A stretch of 64,000 nt of DNA from Kluyvera genomosp. 3 (GCA_002211745.1 CP022114.1:4496645-4560644); one strand, 5' to 3'. Shown: positions 1-11,033, counted from the stretch's first letter. Numbers and translations are program-made. The notes: generated by a model not told the origin, from the letters alone.

Positions 1-340
1 GATGTAGCGCGATCTGCTCCTCAACGTTATCGCCGGGGCCGATCGACAGAAAGCTCATCGCGATCCCTTTTTCGCGGCAGTGATCTTCCACGCCAGCAGC
101 AGCAGCGAGTAAAACGGCAGCGCGCGGGCGATATCATGCTGACGATGGAGCAAAAACAGCACGCGTTTTACCTTATCGCCACGCAGACGGGAAAAGTCAT
201 ACCCATCTCCTGCGCCACCGACATCACCCGCTGGCGGGTCTCCTCTTTAAGCCCGGCTGCCCTTTTAGCGCCCGGGACACGGCAGCAACGGAAAGCCCGC
301 ACGCCTCGGCAATACTTCTGATCCTGACCGGCTTCGTCAT
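1..340 (-). CDS. LacI-family transcriptional regulator (partial, N-terminal part)
   Basis: N-terminal part of a LacI/GalR-type repressor running off the left edge. The ATG (complement of 338-340) has a GGGAG ribosome site five bases upstream. The first residues, MTKPVRIRSIAEACGLSVAA and then VSRALKG, form the helix-turn-helix and hinge start typical of the family. Reading on gives PGLKEETRQRV, then RLRGDKVKRVLFLLH at the start of the sugar-binding domain, but only after restoring single missing bases near 255, 205 and 93. It is divergent from the permease and alpha-galactosidase genes, so it probably represses them and is released by an alpha-galactoside (inference). It resembles the RafR/MelR-replacing LacI regulators found with raffinose genes; the exact inducer cannot be read from the sequence. 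Confidence 0.85.
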
Positions 341-585
341 GATACTCCCAAAAGAAACAAATTTTTGTTCACTATAGTTTTATGCGCTTTTCACCGCAAC
401 GACCAATTTCCAGCCCCACGGCAACGCGCTGCTATGTATGGAGAATGCCGCTATCTGCATGAAAAATATTGCTCAGATCGCGGCTAAACATGATCGTATT
501 CACGCTTCGCCAACGGCTTTCTTTCCCTGAGTACGGGTTAATTTTTAAAGTAACAGCATCTTGTTTACTAAAAATGAGGTTTTAT

Positions 586-1822
586 ATGTTACTGGCAAAG
601 GGTGTTAAGCAAGAGAACTACCTGCTCTCCAGCATCTGGTTTCTCTTTTTCTTCATCTGCTGGGGGCCTGCTTCCCCTGGCTGTCGCTGTGGCTCACGGA
701 AAAAATCGGCATTGATTCCACGGAAGTCGGCATGGTGTATACCTGCATCGCCATCGTGGCCGTGGTCTTCCAGCCGGTTTTCGGCATAATGGCCGACAAG
801 CTCAATTTCCGTAAGCATCTGATGTGGATGCTGGCCGGTCTGATGATCGCCTTCGCTCCGTGGTGGATCTTCGTTTTCGCGCCGCTGCTGAAAATAAACA
901 TCATTGCCGGGGCCCTGGCGGGCGGCGCGTTTATCGGCCTGGCGTTTGGTTGCGGCTGCGGGATTTGCGAAGCGTGGATCGATAAAGTCTCGCGCCTCGA
1001 AGGCTTCGAATTTGGCCGCGCCAGAATGTGGGGCGGCATCGGCGCGGCGGTCGGAACGTTTATCTCCGGCAAGCTGTTTGCCATCAATCCCGATTATATC
1101 TTTATCATGGCCAGCTGCGCGGGCTGGTGCTGGCGGTACTACTGTGCTTCTTCCGTCCTGGCCAGCAGGGCGGCATGGACGCGCTGAATCCACAGCGTCT
1201 GAAGATCGATCGCGGCGACGTGTTCGCCCTGCTGAAAACCCGCCGCTTCTGGTTCCTGGTGCTCTACATGGTGGGCGTCGGCGCGGTGTATGAAACCTAC
1301 GACCAGCAGTTTGCCGTTTACTACAGCAGCTTCTTCGAAACCCGTGAACGCGGCGCGGAAGTGTTTGGCTACCTCTACACGGTGCAAATCTTCCTTGACG
1401 CACTGACCATGTTCTTCGCCCCGGCGATCGTCAACCGCATCGGGCCGAAGAACGCCCTGCTCTACTGCGGCTTTATTATGGCGTTCCGCATTATCGGCAG
1501 CGCGATGGCCACTGGCCCGATCCTGATATCCACCATGAAGCTGCTGCACGGCTTTGAAAGCTCAATTCTGATTATCGCCACGCTGAAATACATCTCAGCC
1601 AACTTCGACTGGCGGCTCTCCGCCACCGTCTACCTGATTGGCTTCCAGTTCGCCAAACAGTTCAGCCAGATTTTTATGAGCACTGCCATCGGCAACATGT
1701 ACGACGTGATGGGTTTTAAAGAGTCCTACACCATCCTTGGCGCCATCGCCCTGTGCTTCACCGTTATTTCCGTCTTTACGCTTTCAGGCAACCGGGTGCT
1801 GCAACCCGCGCCTGCGGCTTAA
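586..1822 (+). CDS. MFS oligosaccharide:H+ symporter (LacY/RafB/CscB type)
   Basis: Inner-membrane sugar permease of the oligosaccharide:proton symporter family, to which LacY, RafB and CscB belong. The ATG at 586 follows a GAGGT ribosome site. Family landmarks are FQPVFGIMADKL (loop 2-3), FEFGRARMWG (the LacY FEFGRARMFG motif), YETYDQQFAVYY, FFAPAIVNRIGPKNALL and the C-terminal VISVFTLSGNRVL. About 12 membrane segments and about 412 residues are expected, as in LacY (417). The frame breaks near 665 (missing G in a G run) and near 1117 (missing C in GGGCC); joined, the pieces give one full-length protein. It lies 21 bases upstream of the alpha-galactosidase gene, so raffinose or melibiose is a likelier substrate than lactose or sucrose (inference). 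Confidence 0.88.
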
Positions 1823-1843
1823 CTCTGTCATTCAGGAGTCGCT

Positions 1844-3936
1844 ATGTCAGTCTTATTTACCGTGATTGAAAACGGCATCACCATGGTCTTTGATTTACAA
1901 GATCGGGCGCGCCTGCTGCACTTTTCCGCCCTACCGTTCGATGCTGAAACCCTCGGACACAACGCCGATGAACTGTCGCGTTTTAATCTGGTGGAGGTAA
2001 ACATCTCCGGCCTTGATAAGCCGCTGGAGCGCCACGGCGCGGGCTTCACCGCCACCGCGCCTGGCTATACGCTTCGCTATCGCCAGCATCAAGATACCCG
2101 CAACGCCGATGGCCGCAAGCTGGTATTTACGCTGTTCGATAGGAATACCGCCGCCGAGGTAGAAGTACACTATCAGTTTTATACCCGGCTCTCACTGCTG
2201 CGAAGCTGGAGCGTCATCCGCAACCAGGGCAATGCGCCGTTTACCGTTGAGTACCTCTCCAGCTTTGTGATTAACGGCATCGAGAAAGAGAGCGCCAAAA
2301 ACTGGGGCGACAATTTTAGCCTGCACGTTCCCCACAACAGCTGGACCCGCGAGCTACAGTGGCGGCAATATACCTTCGACGAACTGGGCTTTATGCCATG
2401 CATCCAGAAGGGACTGCAGCGCTCATCCAAGCCGTTGCACTACACCAACACCGGAGCGTGGTCGAGCAAAGAGTACCTGCCGATGGGCTATCTGGAAGAT
2501 AAACACACTGGCGCAGGCCTGTTCTGGCAGATTGAGCACAACGGCTCCTGGCACTGGGAGATTGGCGATCAGGCCAACCATCTGTACCTGCAAATCGGCG
2601 GACCGAACGAGTTTTACCATCACTGGTTTAAACACCTACAGCCGGGCGATGAGTTCAGCTCGGTGCCGGTGGCGGTTGGCGTGACAAAATCGGGCTTTAC
2701 CGACGCCATCGCGACTCTCACGCAGTACCGCCGCCGCACCCGTCGCGTTAACGACGATAACCAACGGCTGGGCGTCATCTTTAACGACTATATGAACTGC
2801 CTGTTCGGCGACCCCACCACCGCGAAATTGCTGCCGCTTATCGATGCCGCCGCCGAGGCGGGCGCGGAATACTTCTGCATCGACTGCGGCTGGTATGACA
2901 AAGGCGAATGGTGGAACGGCGTGGGTCAGTGGCAACCGAGCGCCGAGCGTTTCCCGGAAGGCATTCAGTACGTGATTGGCTACATCCGCGAGAAGGGATT
3001 GATCCCGGCCTGTGGCTGGAGCTGGAGGTGATGGGCGTGAAGTCGCCGAAGCTGGCGGAAACCGACGACAGCTGGTTCTTTATGCGCCACGGTAAGAGGG
3101 TGTTTGACCGCAGCCGCTACCAGCTGGACTTCACCAGTCCGGCGGTACTGCGCCACGCCGACGAGGTTATTGACCGTCTGGTCACCGAATACGGCGTGGG
3201 CTACATCAAAATGGATTACAACATCGAACCGGGGATCGGTACCGAGCAACACGCCGACAGCGCCGGTGACGGCCTGCTTAAACACAACCGCGCGTATCTG
3301 GCGTGGCTCGATGCGGTCTTCGCCCGCTATCCGCAGCTGATTATTGAAAACTGTGGCAGCGGCGGTCTGCGCATGGACTACGCGATGCTGAGCCGCTGCT
3401 CGATTCAGTCCACCAGCGATCAGGAAGATTATCTCAAGTACGCCACCATTGCCGCCAACGCGCCAACGGCGGTGACACCTGAACAGGCCGCCATCTGGTC
3501 CTATCCGCTACGCGACGATGATGAGCAGGCGGTGATCTTTAACCAGGTGTCGGCGATGCTGCTGCGCATACACCAGAGCGGCCATCTGGCGGAGCTGTCC
3601 GGGCAAGGATTCCGTCAGGTACAGGATGCGATTCGCTACTACAAGACCCTACGCCAGCAGCTAAAAACGGCGCTGCCGTTCTGGCCGCTGGGGCTATCGA
3701 GCTTCACCGACGAGTGGGTAGCGCTGGGGATGCAGGCCGAGGATGGAAAAGTGTGGCTGGCGGTGTGGCGACGCGAAGGCGATCAGGCGAGCTGTGAACT
3801 CTCACTGACCGGGCTGAAAGGTAAGATAGTTCAGGGATATCCATCCACCGTGCAACACGCAACGGCCTGGGACAATGACGTATTAACGGTCACGATGCCG
3901 CCACGTTCGGCGGCGATTTTTGAGATTAGGCGTTAA
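1844..3936 (+). CDS. GH36 alpha-galactosidase (RafA-like)
   Basis: Cytoplasmic alpha-galactosidase of glycoside hydrolase family 36, releasing galactose from raffinose- or melibiose-type sugars. The ATG follows a CAGGAG ribosome site, 21 bases after the permease stop. Residues 1 to about 300 form the N-terminal beta-sandwich; the barrel follows. The catalytic nucleophile is the Asp of YIKMDYN (about residue 459) and the acid/base is the Asp of STSDQEDY (about 526). FCIDCGWY, GLWLELEV and ENCGSGGLRMDY are further GH36 landmarks. The frame breaks near 3011, where one G is missing from CCCGGGCC; the corrected product is about 697 residues, close to plasmid RafA (about 708). It is probably co-transcribed with the permease. 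Confidence 0.92.
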
Positions 3937-3942
3937 CAAACT

Positions 3943-4011
3943 GCCGGGTGGCGCTGCGCTTACCCGGCCTACCATTGCATCGTAGGCCCGATAAGCGTAG
4001 CGCCATCGGGC
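3943..4011. repeat. REP/BIME pair
   Basis: Two REP palindromes in opposite orientation between two converging genes: 3943-3972 (GCCGGGTGGCGCTGCGCTTA...) and 3982-4011 (GTAGGCCCGATAAGCGTAGC...). This is the classic enterobacterial bacterial interspersed mosaic element, usually extragenic. It probably stabilises transcript ends of the alpha-galactosidase gene and yjeM. Confidence 0.85.
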
Positions 4012-4012
4012 A

Positions 4013-5513
4013 CTATTCCGTCGCCAGACTCGGCTGAACGTTGACGCGGCGATGATAGTTTTCATAAATCGCCATCGCCAGCAGCGAGAAGAAGATTGGC
4101 CCGCCGATCATCCACAGCGCGCTGCTCCAGTCTCCCGCCTCAATCACCGGCTGAATAACGGTAAAGATGTTGGCAAACGTCACCACCAGCACCACCACAC
4201 TCGTCGCCAGCACGGTCGACATTTTGGTTTTGAAAATCACGAATGGGCGTTCAAGGCCTGCTTGCGCTTTAAAGAACGGGAAGGCCAGCGCGAGGAACAG
4301 GTACGGCAAAGTCATCGACACGTTCGCCATCAGCGTCAGTTTGTTGTAGAACGCCGATGCGGTATCGCCGCCAAACGACACCAGCAGGATAAACAGACTC
4401 ACCAGCACGCACTGCATCCACATTGCCGTCGACGGCATGCCGTTTTCATTCAGCCGCGTCATGGAAGCGGGCCACAGCGCCTTCGGCGTGCCCTGAATAA
4501 TCGCCTTCAGCGGCGAATAACTGAGGGTAAAGAATGCGCCAGTATAGGCGAGGAACATCGACAGCCCGGTAATACGCGCAAACCACACGCCGACAGCTGC
4601 CGCCGCTTCCGGCGACAGGTGCAGCGCGTTGCCCAGTGTGGAACCGAGGCTGGTCATCAGCACGTAGGTAATATTGCCAAGGTTAACCGAACGGTCGCTG
4701 AGAATTTGCTGCCAGTTGGTGCTCACGCCCCACAGGAAAATCGCCAGTGAATAACCGATAGAAATAACAATTGCAGCGAATACAATCCCTTTGGCGAAGT
4801 TCTTTTCCGGCTTATCGGTTTTATCCACCAGACCGCCCACCGCTTCAATACCGCCGTAGGCAAAGATGGCGAAGACCACAAACGATAATACCGCCAGGCC
4901 AGATTGATAACCTGGGTTTGGTGAAGCGGTGAAATTAATCGGCTGGGCAAAGTGACCGCCGTTTAATAACAAAATCGCAATACTGACTAACAATAAAACT
5001 AAATTAAGACACATCACGGCGATACCGCCGACGGCGGTAATACGGGCGATTTTATTAATCCCTTTCGCCGCCACGGTGGTGACCAGTACCATCCAGATGA
5101 CGGCCAGCAGGCCCACGACCTGGGTCGATTGCAGCCCGCAACGCCCAGTGCTGGGTCATATCCGAACCAAACAGGAACGTTGAAAACGGCACCCACACTT
5201 TCGCTGAAGTGCTGACCATCCAGATAACGTAAGACGAGAACCACATAAAGGTGCCAATAAACGCATAGCGTGGGCCTACGCTGTTATTCATCCAGGAATA
5301 GATCCCGCCCTCTTCTTTGCGGTAGGCCGATCCCATCTCAGCCATCATTAAAGCAAATGGAATAAAAAATAATAATGCTGAAAATATATACCAGGTGATG
5401 GCGCTATACCCCATCAGGTAAAACGCGGATGGGCTATTGGCAAAACCAAAAACAGACGTAAATATCATTAGGATGAGACCGATCAGGCTCATCTTTTTTA
5501 TTGATGGGGTCAT
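4013..5513 (-). CDS. yjeM: YjeM, APC-family inner membrane transporter
   Basis: Amino acid/polyamine/organocation (APC) superfamily permease matching E. coli YjeM from its MTPSIKKMSLIGLILMIFTS start to the C-terminus. About 12 hydrophobic segments are visible, including FGFANSPSAFYLMGYSA near the N-terminus, the discontinuous helix 1 typical of APC carriers. The corrected length is about 500 residues, the E. coli size. The frame breaks near 5145 (one G missing in GCGGGGCTG). The substrate of YjeM is not established. The gene lies downstream of epmA with its own leader, as in E. coli. Confidence 0.9.
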
Positions 5514-5687
5514 TTGACCCTCCCTTAACTCTGGATCGTTTTTTTACACGTCGACAGGGCTACGCGCTGCAAACTTGTCAGAAACAAGGCAGTGGGGAAT
5601 CGACGCGAGAATGTGCTGGCCGGATGATAGCAAATAACCAGAACTTTCTTGTGACCATAAAAGGGATTTAGGGATGATATGACTAGA

Positions 5688-5712
5688 AAATGGCGCATAA
5701 AGCGCCATTTTA
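5688..5712 (-). terminator. Intrinsic terminator downstream of epmA
   Basis: Ten-base-pair stem AAAATGGCGC / GCGCCATTTT with a five-base loop, 27 bases past the epmA stop; the descending arm ends in a T run on the minus strand. Confidence 0.7.
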
Positions 5713-5738
5713 TTTTGTGAAAGAGAACGTTATCGAAC

Positions 5739-6716
5739 TTATGCCCGATCCACGCTAAACGCCAGCACCTCAGACAGGGTCTCGACACCCAGCGCCAGCA
5801 TAATCAGGCGATCGACGCCCAACGCTACGCCAGAGCAGTCCGGCAGACCGGCTGCCAGCGCGTCCAGCAGGTTTTGATCGATCGGCTGCTGCGGCAGACC
5901 ACGCGCGGCGCGTTTGCGGTTATCCTGCTCGAAACGCTGCTGCTGTTCGCGCGCGTCGGTCAGCTCGTGGAAACCATTCGCCAGCTCCATCCCTTTAAAG
6001 TACACCTCGAAGCGCTCAGCGACGCGGTGATCTTCAGCGCTAATCTGCGCCAGCGATGCCTGGCTTGCCGGGAAGTGATAAACGAACGTCGGACGATCTT
6101 TACCAATGTGCGGTTCAACGCCGAAGGCAAACAGCAGTTGCAGTAACGTATCGCGATCTTCTTCGTTATCTGCGACGTTGCTGAGGTCGAGCTTCGCCGC
6201 CACTTCGCGCAGCAAGGTTTTATCGGCCGACAGCGGGTCAATTTCCAGATGGCGCTGGAACGCCTGCTGATAAGAAAGACTTTCCGCCGGTTGACACTCC
6301 AGCACCTGCTGCAGCAGATCGTCCACTTCGTTGATCAGGCGATACATATCGAAATGCGGGCGATACCACTCCAGCATGGTGAATTCCGGGTTATGGTGAC
6401 GGCCCATCTCTTCGTTACGAAAACTTCTGCACAGCTGAAATACCGGGCCACATCCCGCTGCCAACAGGCGCTTCATGTGGTACTCCGGGCTGGTCATCAG
6501 ATAAAGGTTCATCCCCTGGGAATGACCTGGACCGACGAAACGCGTCTCAAACGGGACCAGATGTACGTCAGTCACCGTCGCCTGGCTCATGCATGGCGTC
6601 TCCACCTCCAGTACGCCGCGGTCAGCAAAGAAGCGACGGATTTCCGCCATCAACGCCGCGCGTTTTAACAGGTTAGGGATGGATGCGCTCGGCTGCCAGG
6701 TTGCCGTCTCGCTCAT
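5739..6716 (-). CDS. epmA: EpmA, EF-P beta-lysyl transferase
   Basis: Class II lysyl-tRNA-synthetase paralogue (GenX/PoxA/YjeA) that attaches (R)-beta-lysine to Lys34 of elongation factor P. It lacks the tRNA anticodon-binding domain and consists of the catalytic core only: 325 residues, as in E. coli. Motif 2 is seen as [20 protein letters not shown] and motif 3 as [15 protein letters not shown] near the C-terminus. I chose the ATG at 6716 ([12 protein letters not shown]), which gives the E. coli N-terminus; a longer in-frame start at 6770 has no family support. Its substrate EF-P and partner EpmB are encoded about 5 kb away in this window. The gene is divergent from frdA. Confidence 0.96.
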   Translation of the reverse strand: MSETATWQPSASIPNLLKRAALMAEIRRFFADRGVLEVETPCMSQATVTDVHLVPFETRFVGPGHSQGMNLYLMTSPEYHMKRLLAAGCGPVFQLCRSFRNEEMGRHHNPEFTMLEWYRPHFDMYRLINEVDDLLQQVLECQPAESLSYQQAFQRHLEIDPLSADKTLLREVAAKLDLSNVADNEEDRDTLLQLLFAFGVEPHIGKDRPTFVYHFPASQASLAQISAEDHRVAERFEVYFKGMELANGFHELTDAREQQQRFEQDNRKRAARGLPQQPIDQNLLDALAAGLPDCSGVALGVDRLIMLALGVETLSEVLAFSVDRA

Positions 6717-6886
6717 GGTTTTTTCTCCGATTTCAGACAAGGGCACGAAGTCTACCCGCAAGCGGCACATGACACAAATATTGCTCAGTAATTTCTCGCT
6801 GGGCAGAACAGAAGATTTCCTTAGGTAATTCCAGAACGTAATTCATCAGCTACAGTGATAAATAAAGCGCACATAACGACAAAAAA

Positions 6887-6928
6887 ATCGAACACATCAA
6901 ATTTCCCCATCAACCCGGCGGGTATACT
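6887..6928 (+). promoter_or_regulatory. FNR site and -10 of the frdABCD promoter
   Basis: ATCGAACACATCAA at 6887-6900 matches the FNR consensus TTGAT-N4-ATCAA with one half degenerate, as in the E. coli frdA promoter. A -10 hexamer TATACT lies at 6923-6928, so the FNR site is placed for activation near -45. This fits anaerobic induction of fumarate reductase. Confidence 0.7.
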
Positions 6929-7026
6929 GCTTTACCCATAAAGGAGCAGTGGAAACGTTTTTGCGCAGGCCACGTGATATCCCCCACGTAGCGTGTTGTG
7001 AAATAACAATAATCTGGAGGAATGTC

Positions 7027-8816
7027 GTGCAAACCTTTCAAGCCGATCTTGCCATTATAGGCGCAGGCGGAGCGGGACTACGTGCTGCCATCGCAGCCGC
7101 TCAGTCCAACCCGCAAGCCAAAATTGCTTTGATCTCAAAAGTTTACCCTATGCGCAGCCACACCGTGGCCGCAGAAGGCGGTTCCGCCGCCGTCGCACAG
7201 GACCATGATAGCTTCGAGTACCATTTTCACGACACCGTCGCCGGCGGCGACTGGCTTTGCGAACAGGACGTCGTCGATTACTTCGTCCATCACTGCCCAA
7301 CCGAAATGACCCAGCTAGAACAGTGGGTTGCCCGTGGAGCCGCCGTCCTGATGGCAGCGTTAACGTCCGTCGCTTCGGCGGAATGAAGATTGAACGCACC
7401 TGGTTCGCCGCCGATAAAACCGGCTTCCACATGCTGCACACCCTGTTCCAGACCTCCTTACAGTTCCCGCAAATCCAGCGTTTTGATGAACACTTCGTCC
7501 TCGACATTCTGGTCGACGACGGTCAGGCCCGTGGCCTGGTGGCGATGAACATGATGGAAGGCACGCTGGTGCAGATTCGCGCCAACGCGGTGGTCATGGC
7601 GACCGGCGGCGCGGGCCGCGTGTATCGCTATAACACCAACGGCGGCATCGTTACCGGCGACGGCATGGGTATGGCGTTAAGCCACGGCGTCCCGCTGCGC
7701 GACATGGAATTCGTTCAGTATCACCCGACGGGTCTGCCGGGTTCCGGCATTCTGATGACTGAAGGCTGCCGCGGTGAAGGCGGTATTCTGGTCAACAAAA
7801 ACGGCTACCGCTATCTGCAGGACTACGGCATGGGCCCGGAAACCCCGCTCGGCGAGCCGAAGAACAAATATATGGAGCTGGGCCCGCGCGACAAAGTGTC
7901 CCAGGCCTTCTGGCACGAATGGCGCAAAGGCAACACCATTCCGACGCCGCGCGGCGACGTGGTCTACCTCGACCTGCGCCACCTCGGCGAGAAAAAGCTG
8001 CTGGAGCGTCTGCCGTTTATCTGCGAGCTGGCGAAAGCCTACGTGGGCGTCGACCCAGTGAAAGAGCCGATTCCGGTGCGCCCGACCGCACACTACACCA
8101 TGGGCGGCATCGAAACCGACCAGCAGTGCGAAACCCGCATTAAAGGGCTGTTTGCCGTCGGCGAATGCTCCTCCGTGGGCCTGCACGGCGCTAACCGCCT
8201 CGGTTCCAACTCGCTGGCGGAACTGGTGGTCTTTGGCCGCATGGCCGGCGAACAGGCGATGGCCCGCGCGGCCACAGCCGGTGAAGCCAATGGCAGCGCG
8301 CTGGACGCGCAGGTCAGCGACATCGAAAATCGCCTGAAAGCGCTGGTGAACCAGGAAGGCAACGAAAACTGGTCGAAAATCCGCGATGAAATGGGCCTGT
8401 CGATGGAAGAAGGCTGCGGTATCTACCGTACGCCAGAGCTGATGCAGAAAACCATCGATAAACTGGCTGAACTGCAGGAGCGCTTCAAACGCGTACGCAT
8501 TACCGACACCTCCAGCGTCTTCAACACCGACCTGCTCTACACCATTGAGCTGGGCCACGGTCTGAACGTCGCAGAATGTATGGCGCACTCGGCCATGGCG
8601 CGTAAAGAGTCGCGCGGCGCGCACCAGCGTCTGGATGAAGGCTGCACCGAACGTGATGACGTCAATTTCCTCAAGCATACCCTCGCCTTCCGCGACGCCG
8701 ATGGCACCACCCGCCTCGACTACAGCGATGTGAAGATAACGACCCTGCCACCGGCAAAACGCGTGTACGGCGCGGAAGCTGAAGCGGCCGAGAAGAAGGA
8801 GACGGCGAATGGCTGA
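7027..8816 (+). CDS. frdA: Fumarate reductase flavoprotein subunit FrdA
   Basis: Catalytic, FAD-bearing subunit of the membrane-bound quinol:fumarate reductase that reduces fumarate to succinate in anaerobic respiration. The GTG start follows GGAGG and gives [10 protein letters not shown], as in E. coli. [11 protein letters not shown] binds the FAD dinucleotide; His45 in SHTVAAEGG is the covalent FAD attachment site; the active-site region includes HPTGLPGSG and [11 protein letters not shown]. The frame breaks near 7326, where TGGGGTTGC has lost a G; across it the protein reads [20 protein letters not shown]. The corrected length is about 596 residues (E. coli 602). Its stop overlaps the frdB start by eight bases. 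Confidence 0.96.
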
Positions 8817-9543
8817 GATGCAGAATTTAAAAATTGAAATCGTGCGCTACAACCCGGAAGTGGACAGCGCGCCGCACAGCGCCTTCTATGACGTGCCTTA
8901 CGATGAGCAAACCTCACTGCTTGACGCGCTGGGCTACATCAAAGATAACCTCGCGCCTGACCTGAGCTATCGCTGGTCCTGCCGCATGGCAATCTGCGGC
9001 TCCTGCGGCATGATGGTCAACAAGGTGCCGAAACTCGCCTGTAAGACGTTCCTGCGCGAATACCCGAAAGGCATGAAGGTAGAAGCGCTGGCCAACTTCC
9101 CGATTGAGCGCGATCTGGTGGTCGATATGACCCACTTTATCGAGAGCCTGGAGGCCATCAAGCCGTATATTATCGGCAACCCACGCACGCCGGAGCAGGG
9201 TCCCAATAAGCAAACCCCGGCACAGATGGCGAAATACCATCAGTTCTCCGGCTGCATCAACTGCGGTCTGTGTTACGCCGCCTGCCCGCAGTTTGGCCTG
9301 AACCCTGAGTTCATCGGCCCGGCGGCGATTACCCTGGCGCATCGCTACAACGAAGACAGTCGCGACCACGGTAAGAAGGAGCGTATGGCACAGTTGAACA
9401 GCCAGAATGGCGTGTGGACTTGTACCTTTGTCGGCTACTGCTCCGAAGTGTGTCCGAAACACGTCGACCCGGCCGCCGCTATTCAGCAGGGAAAAGTGGA
9501 AAGCTCGAAAGACTTTCTTATCGCTACCCTGAAACCACGCTAA
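8809..9543 (+). CDS. frdB: Fumarate reductase iron-sulfur subunit FrdB
   Basis: Electron-transfer subunit of fumarate reductase carrying three iron-sulfur clusters; 244 residues as in E. coli. The [2Fe-2S] ligands Cys58, Cys63, Cys66 and Cys78 are all present ([14 protein letters not shown]...KLAC). The [4Fe-4S] and [3Fe-4S] ligands lie in [16 protein letters not shown] and [10 protein letters not shown]. The start overlaps the end of frdA, suggesting translational coupling, and the stop lies ten bases before frdC. Confidence 0.98.
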   Translation: MAEMQNLKIEIVRYNPEVDSAPHSAFYDVPYDEQTSLLDALGYIKDNLAPDLSYRWSCRMAICGSCGMMVNKVPKLACKTFLREYPKGMKVEALANFPIERDLVVDMTHFIESLEAIKPYIIGNPRTPEQGPNKQTPAQMAKYHQFSGCINCGLCYAACPQFGLNPEFIGPAAITLAHRYNEDSRDHGKKERMAQLNSQNGVWTCTFVGYCSEVCPKHVDPAAAIQQGKVESSKDFLIATLKPR

Positions 9544-9553
9544 GGAGTGCATG

Positions 9554-9949
9554 ATGACGACTAAACGCAAACCCTATGTACGGCCAATGCCGTCCACCTG
9601 GTGGAAAAAGCTGCCGTTTTATCGCTTCTATATGCTGCGTGAAGGCACGGCGGTGCCAACGGTGTGGTTCAGCATCGTGCTGATCTACGGCCTGTTTGCA
9701 CTGAAGCACGGCGCGGAAAGCTGGGCAGGTTACGTCGGTTTTCTGCAAAACCCGATCGTCGTGGTGTTGAACCTGATCACCCTGGCCGCCGCGCTACTGC
9801 ACACCAAAACCTGGTTCGAACTGGCGCCGAAAGCCGCCAATATCATCGTGAAAAGCGAAAAAATGGGGCCGGAGCCAATCATCAAAGGGCTTTGGGTGGT
9901 GACCGCGGTGGTCAGCGTGGTGATTCTGTTTATCGCCCTGTTCTGGTAA
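9554..9949 (+). CDS. frdC: Fumarate reductase membrane anchor FrdC
   Basis: Hydrophobic anchor subunit (131 residues, three membrane helices) that with FrdD binds menaquinol and holds FrdAB on the cytoplasmic face. The start [12 protein letters not shown] is that of E. coli FrdC; an ATG one codon earlier is possible, but the AAGGAG site at 9542-9547 is better placed for 9554. [16 protein letters not shown] is strongly conserved. Third gene of the frd operon. Confidence 0.96.
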   Translation: MTTKRKPYVRPMPSTWWKKLPFYRFYMLREGTAVPTVWFSIVLIYGLFALKHGAESWAGYVGFLQNPIVVVLNLITLAAALLHTKTWFELAPKAANIIVKSEKMGPEPIIKGLWVVTAVVSVVILFIALFW

Positions 9950-9959
9950 GGAGACTGGC

Positions 9960-10316
9960 ATGATTAACCCTAATCCAAAACGTTCCGATGAGCCGGTATT
10001 CTGGGGCCTGTTCGGCGCGGGCGGCATGTGGAGCGCAATCATCGCGCCGGTGATGGTGCTGTTGGTCGGCATCCTGTTGCCGCTGATGGCCTCCGGCGAC
10101 GCGTTCAGCTACGAACGCGTACTGGGCTTCGCTCAGAGCCTGATTGGCCGCGCGTTTATCTTCCTGATGATCGTCCTACCGCTGTGGTGCGGTTTACACC
10201 GTATTCACCACGCGATGCACGACCTGAAAATCCACGTGCCTAACGGCAAATGGGTGTTCTACGGTCTGGCAGCCATTCTGACGGTGGTAACGCTGGTCGG
10301 CGTGCTGTTTATTTAA
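9960..10316 (+). CDS. frdD: Fumarate reductase membrane anchor FrdD
   Basis: Second membrane anchor of fumarate reductase, 118 residues with three helices. [24 protein letters not shown] at the start and [15 protein letters not shown] near the third helix match E. coli FrdD (119 residues). An AAGGAG site overlaps the end of frdC. It ends the operon; a BIME follows instead of the ampC gene found here in E. coli. Confidence 0.96.
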   Translation: MINPNPKRSDEPVFWGLFGAGGMWSAIIAPVMVLLVGILLPLMASGDAFSYERVLGFAQSLIGRAFIFLMIVLPLWCGLHRIHHAMHDLKIHVPNGKWVFYGLAAILTVVTLVGVLFI

Positions 10317-10335
10317 AATCCTGGCGCTGCGCCCT

Positions 10336-10416
10336 GCCTGTAGGCCGGATAAGCGCAGCGCCATCAGGCAGCCTAGCGCAGATTGCCGGATGGCGGCTTT
10401 GCCTTATCCGGCCTAC
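10336..10416. repeat. REP/BIME pair between frdD and sugE
   Basis: Two inverted REP units: 10336-10371 (TGTAGGCCGGATAAGCGCAG... core) and 10385-10416 (GCCGGATGGCGGCTTTGCCT...). They occupy the space between the converging frdD and sugE genes and probably act as transcript-end stabilisers. Confidence 0.85.
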
Positions 10417-10431
10417 AATGGCCGCCGAAAA

Positions 10432-10749
10432 TTAATGGGCGCTCACCTTCAGCCCAATAATCCCCACCACAATCAGCGCCAGGCTGGCGATACGCATCGG
10501 GCTGGCGGACTCACCCAGCAGCAGAATACCGGTAATCGCTGCGCCTACTGCGCCAATTCCCGTCCAGACCGCATAGGCCGTGCCCACTGGCAGGCTTTTC
10601 ATCGCCCACGACAGCAGCGCCATACTAACGATCATCGCCACGATGGTAATAACGCTCGGCAGCAGACGGCTAAAACCGTGAGTGTATTTCAGGCCAACGG
10701 CCCAGACCACTTCAAGAAGGCCGGCAATAAAGAGAATTAACCAGGACAT
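10432..10749 (-). CDS. sugE: Guanidinium exporter Gdx (SugE)
   Basis: Small multidrug resistance (SMR) family protein of 105 residues with four membrane helices, acting as a dimeric guanidinium/proton antiporter. [20 protein letters not shown] carries the membrane-embedded Glu13 that binds both proton and substrate. [19 protein letters not shown] is the SugE-subtype signature. The ATG at 10749 ([10 protein letters not shown]) matches E. coli and has GGAG nearby; the frame opens four codons earlier without a good site. A guanidine-II riboswitch directly upstream supports the guanidinium role. Confidence 0.95.
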   Translation of the reverse strand: MSWLILFIAGLLEVVWAVGLKYTHGFSRLLPSVITIVAMIVSMALLSWAMKSLPVGTAYAVWTGIGAVGAAITGILLLGESASPMRIASLALIVVGIIGLKVSAH

Positions 10750-10765
10750 GTTTGGCTCCATAACG

Positions 10766-10810
10766 ATGGGCCGTCCCCGGATGAGAGATACGCTTACAGG
10801 TCGTCCCGCA
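10766..10810 (-). promoter_or_regulatory. Guanidine-II riboswitch (mini-ykkC) of sugE
   Basis: On the minus strand two short hairpins stand in tandem 17 nucleotides before the sugE ribosome site. The first (10796-10808) reads CGGGACGACCTGT with an ACGA loop closed by GG/CC. The second (10768-10778) reads GGGGACGGCCC with an ACGG loop. Two stems with ACGR tetraloops define the mini-ykkC class, which frees the ribosome site when guanidinium is bound. Position and gene context both agree. Confidence 0.85.
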
Positions 10811-10844
10811 AGGTGTTAGCAAAAACACGGGCAGTATAGGACAC

Positions 10845-10878
10845 GAAAAACGACGGTACAACAGCGTGTTGTACCGTC
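10845..10878 (-). terminator. Terminator downstream of ecnB
   Basis: Perfect 12-base-pair stem GACGGTACAACA / TGTTGTACCGTC with loop GCG at 10852-10878, followed on the minus strand by GTTTTTCG. It separates ecnB from the sugE riboswitch. Confidence 0.85.
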
Positions 10879-10887
10879 ACTATAGAT

Positions 10888-11033
10888 TTATTGCTGCGCC
10901 TTGGTTGCTGCCCAGAAATCGCGCTACCACCGTCTGAAATATCTTCACCAATGCCTCGTGTCGTATTACAGGCGGTCAGGGCAGAGGAAAGAACCAGAAC
11001 CGTAAAAAATGCTGCAATCGCTTTTTTCACCAT
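10888..11033 (-). CDS. ecnB: Entericidin B, small lipoprotein
   Basis: Bacteriolytic small lipoprotein of 48 residues made in stationary phase in E. coli. The signal peptide [20 protein letters not shown] runs into the lipobox LTAC, then [19 protein letters not shown]. The frame breaks near 10910 (one G missing from GGGG); restoring it gives the E. coli ending AATKAQQ and a stop at 10888. The antidote-like entericidin A gene, which precedes ecnB in E. coli, is not present in the 170 bases up to efp. Confidence 0.93.

Noticed and set aside
618-1403. Minus-strand open frame of 261 codons over the sugar permease
   Set aside because: Low-complexity Arg-rich product antisense to a clear MFS permease; no start context and no family.
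7677-8678. Minus-strand open frame of 333 codons within frdA
   Set aside because: Antisense shadow of high-GC frdA coding sequence, His/Ala/Phe-rich and without domain.
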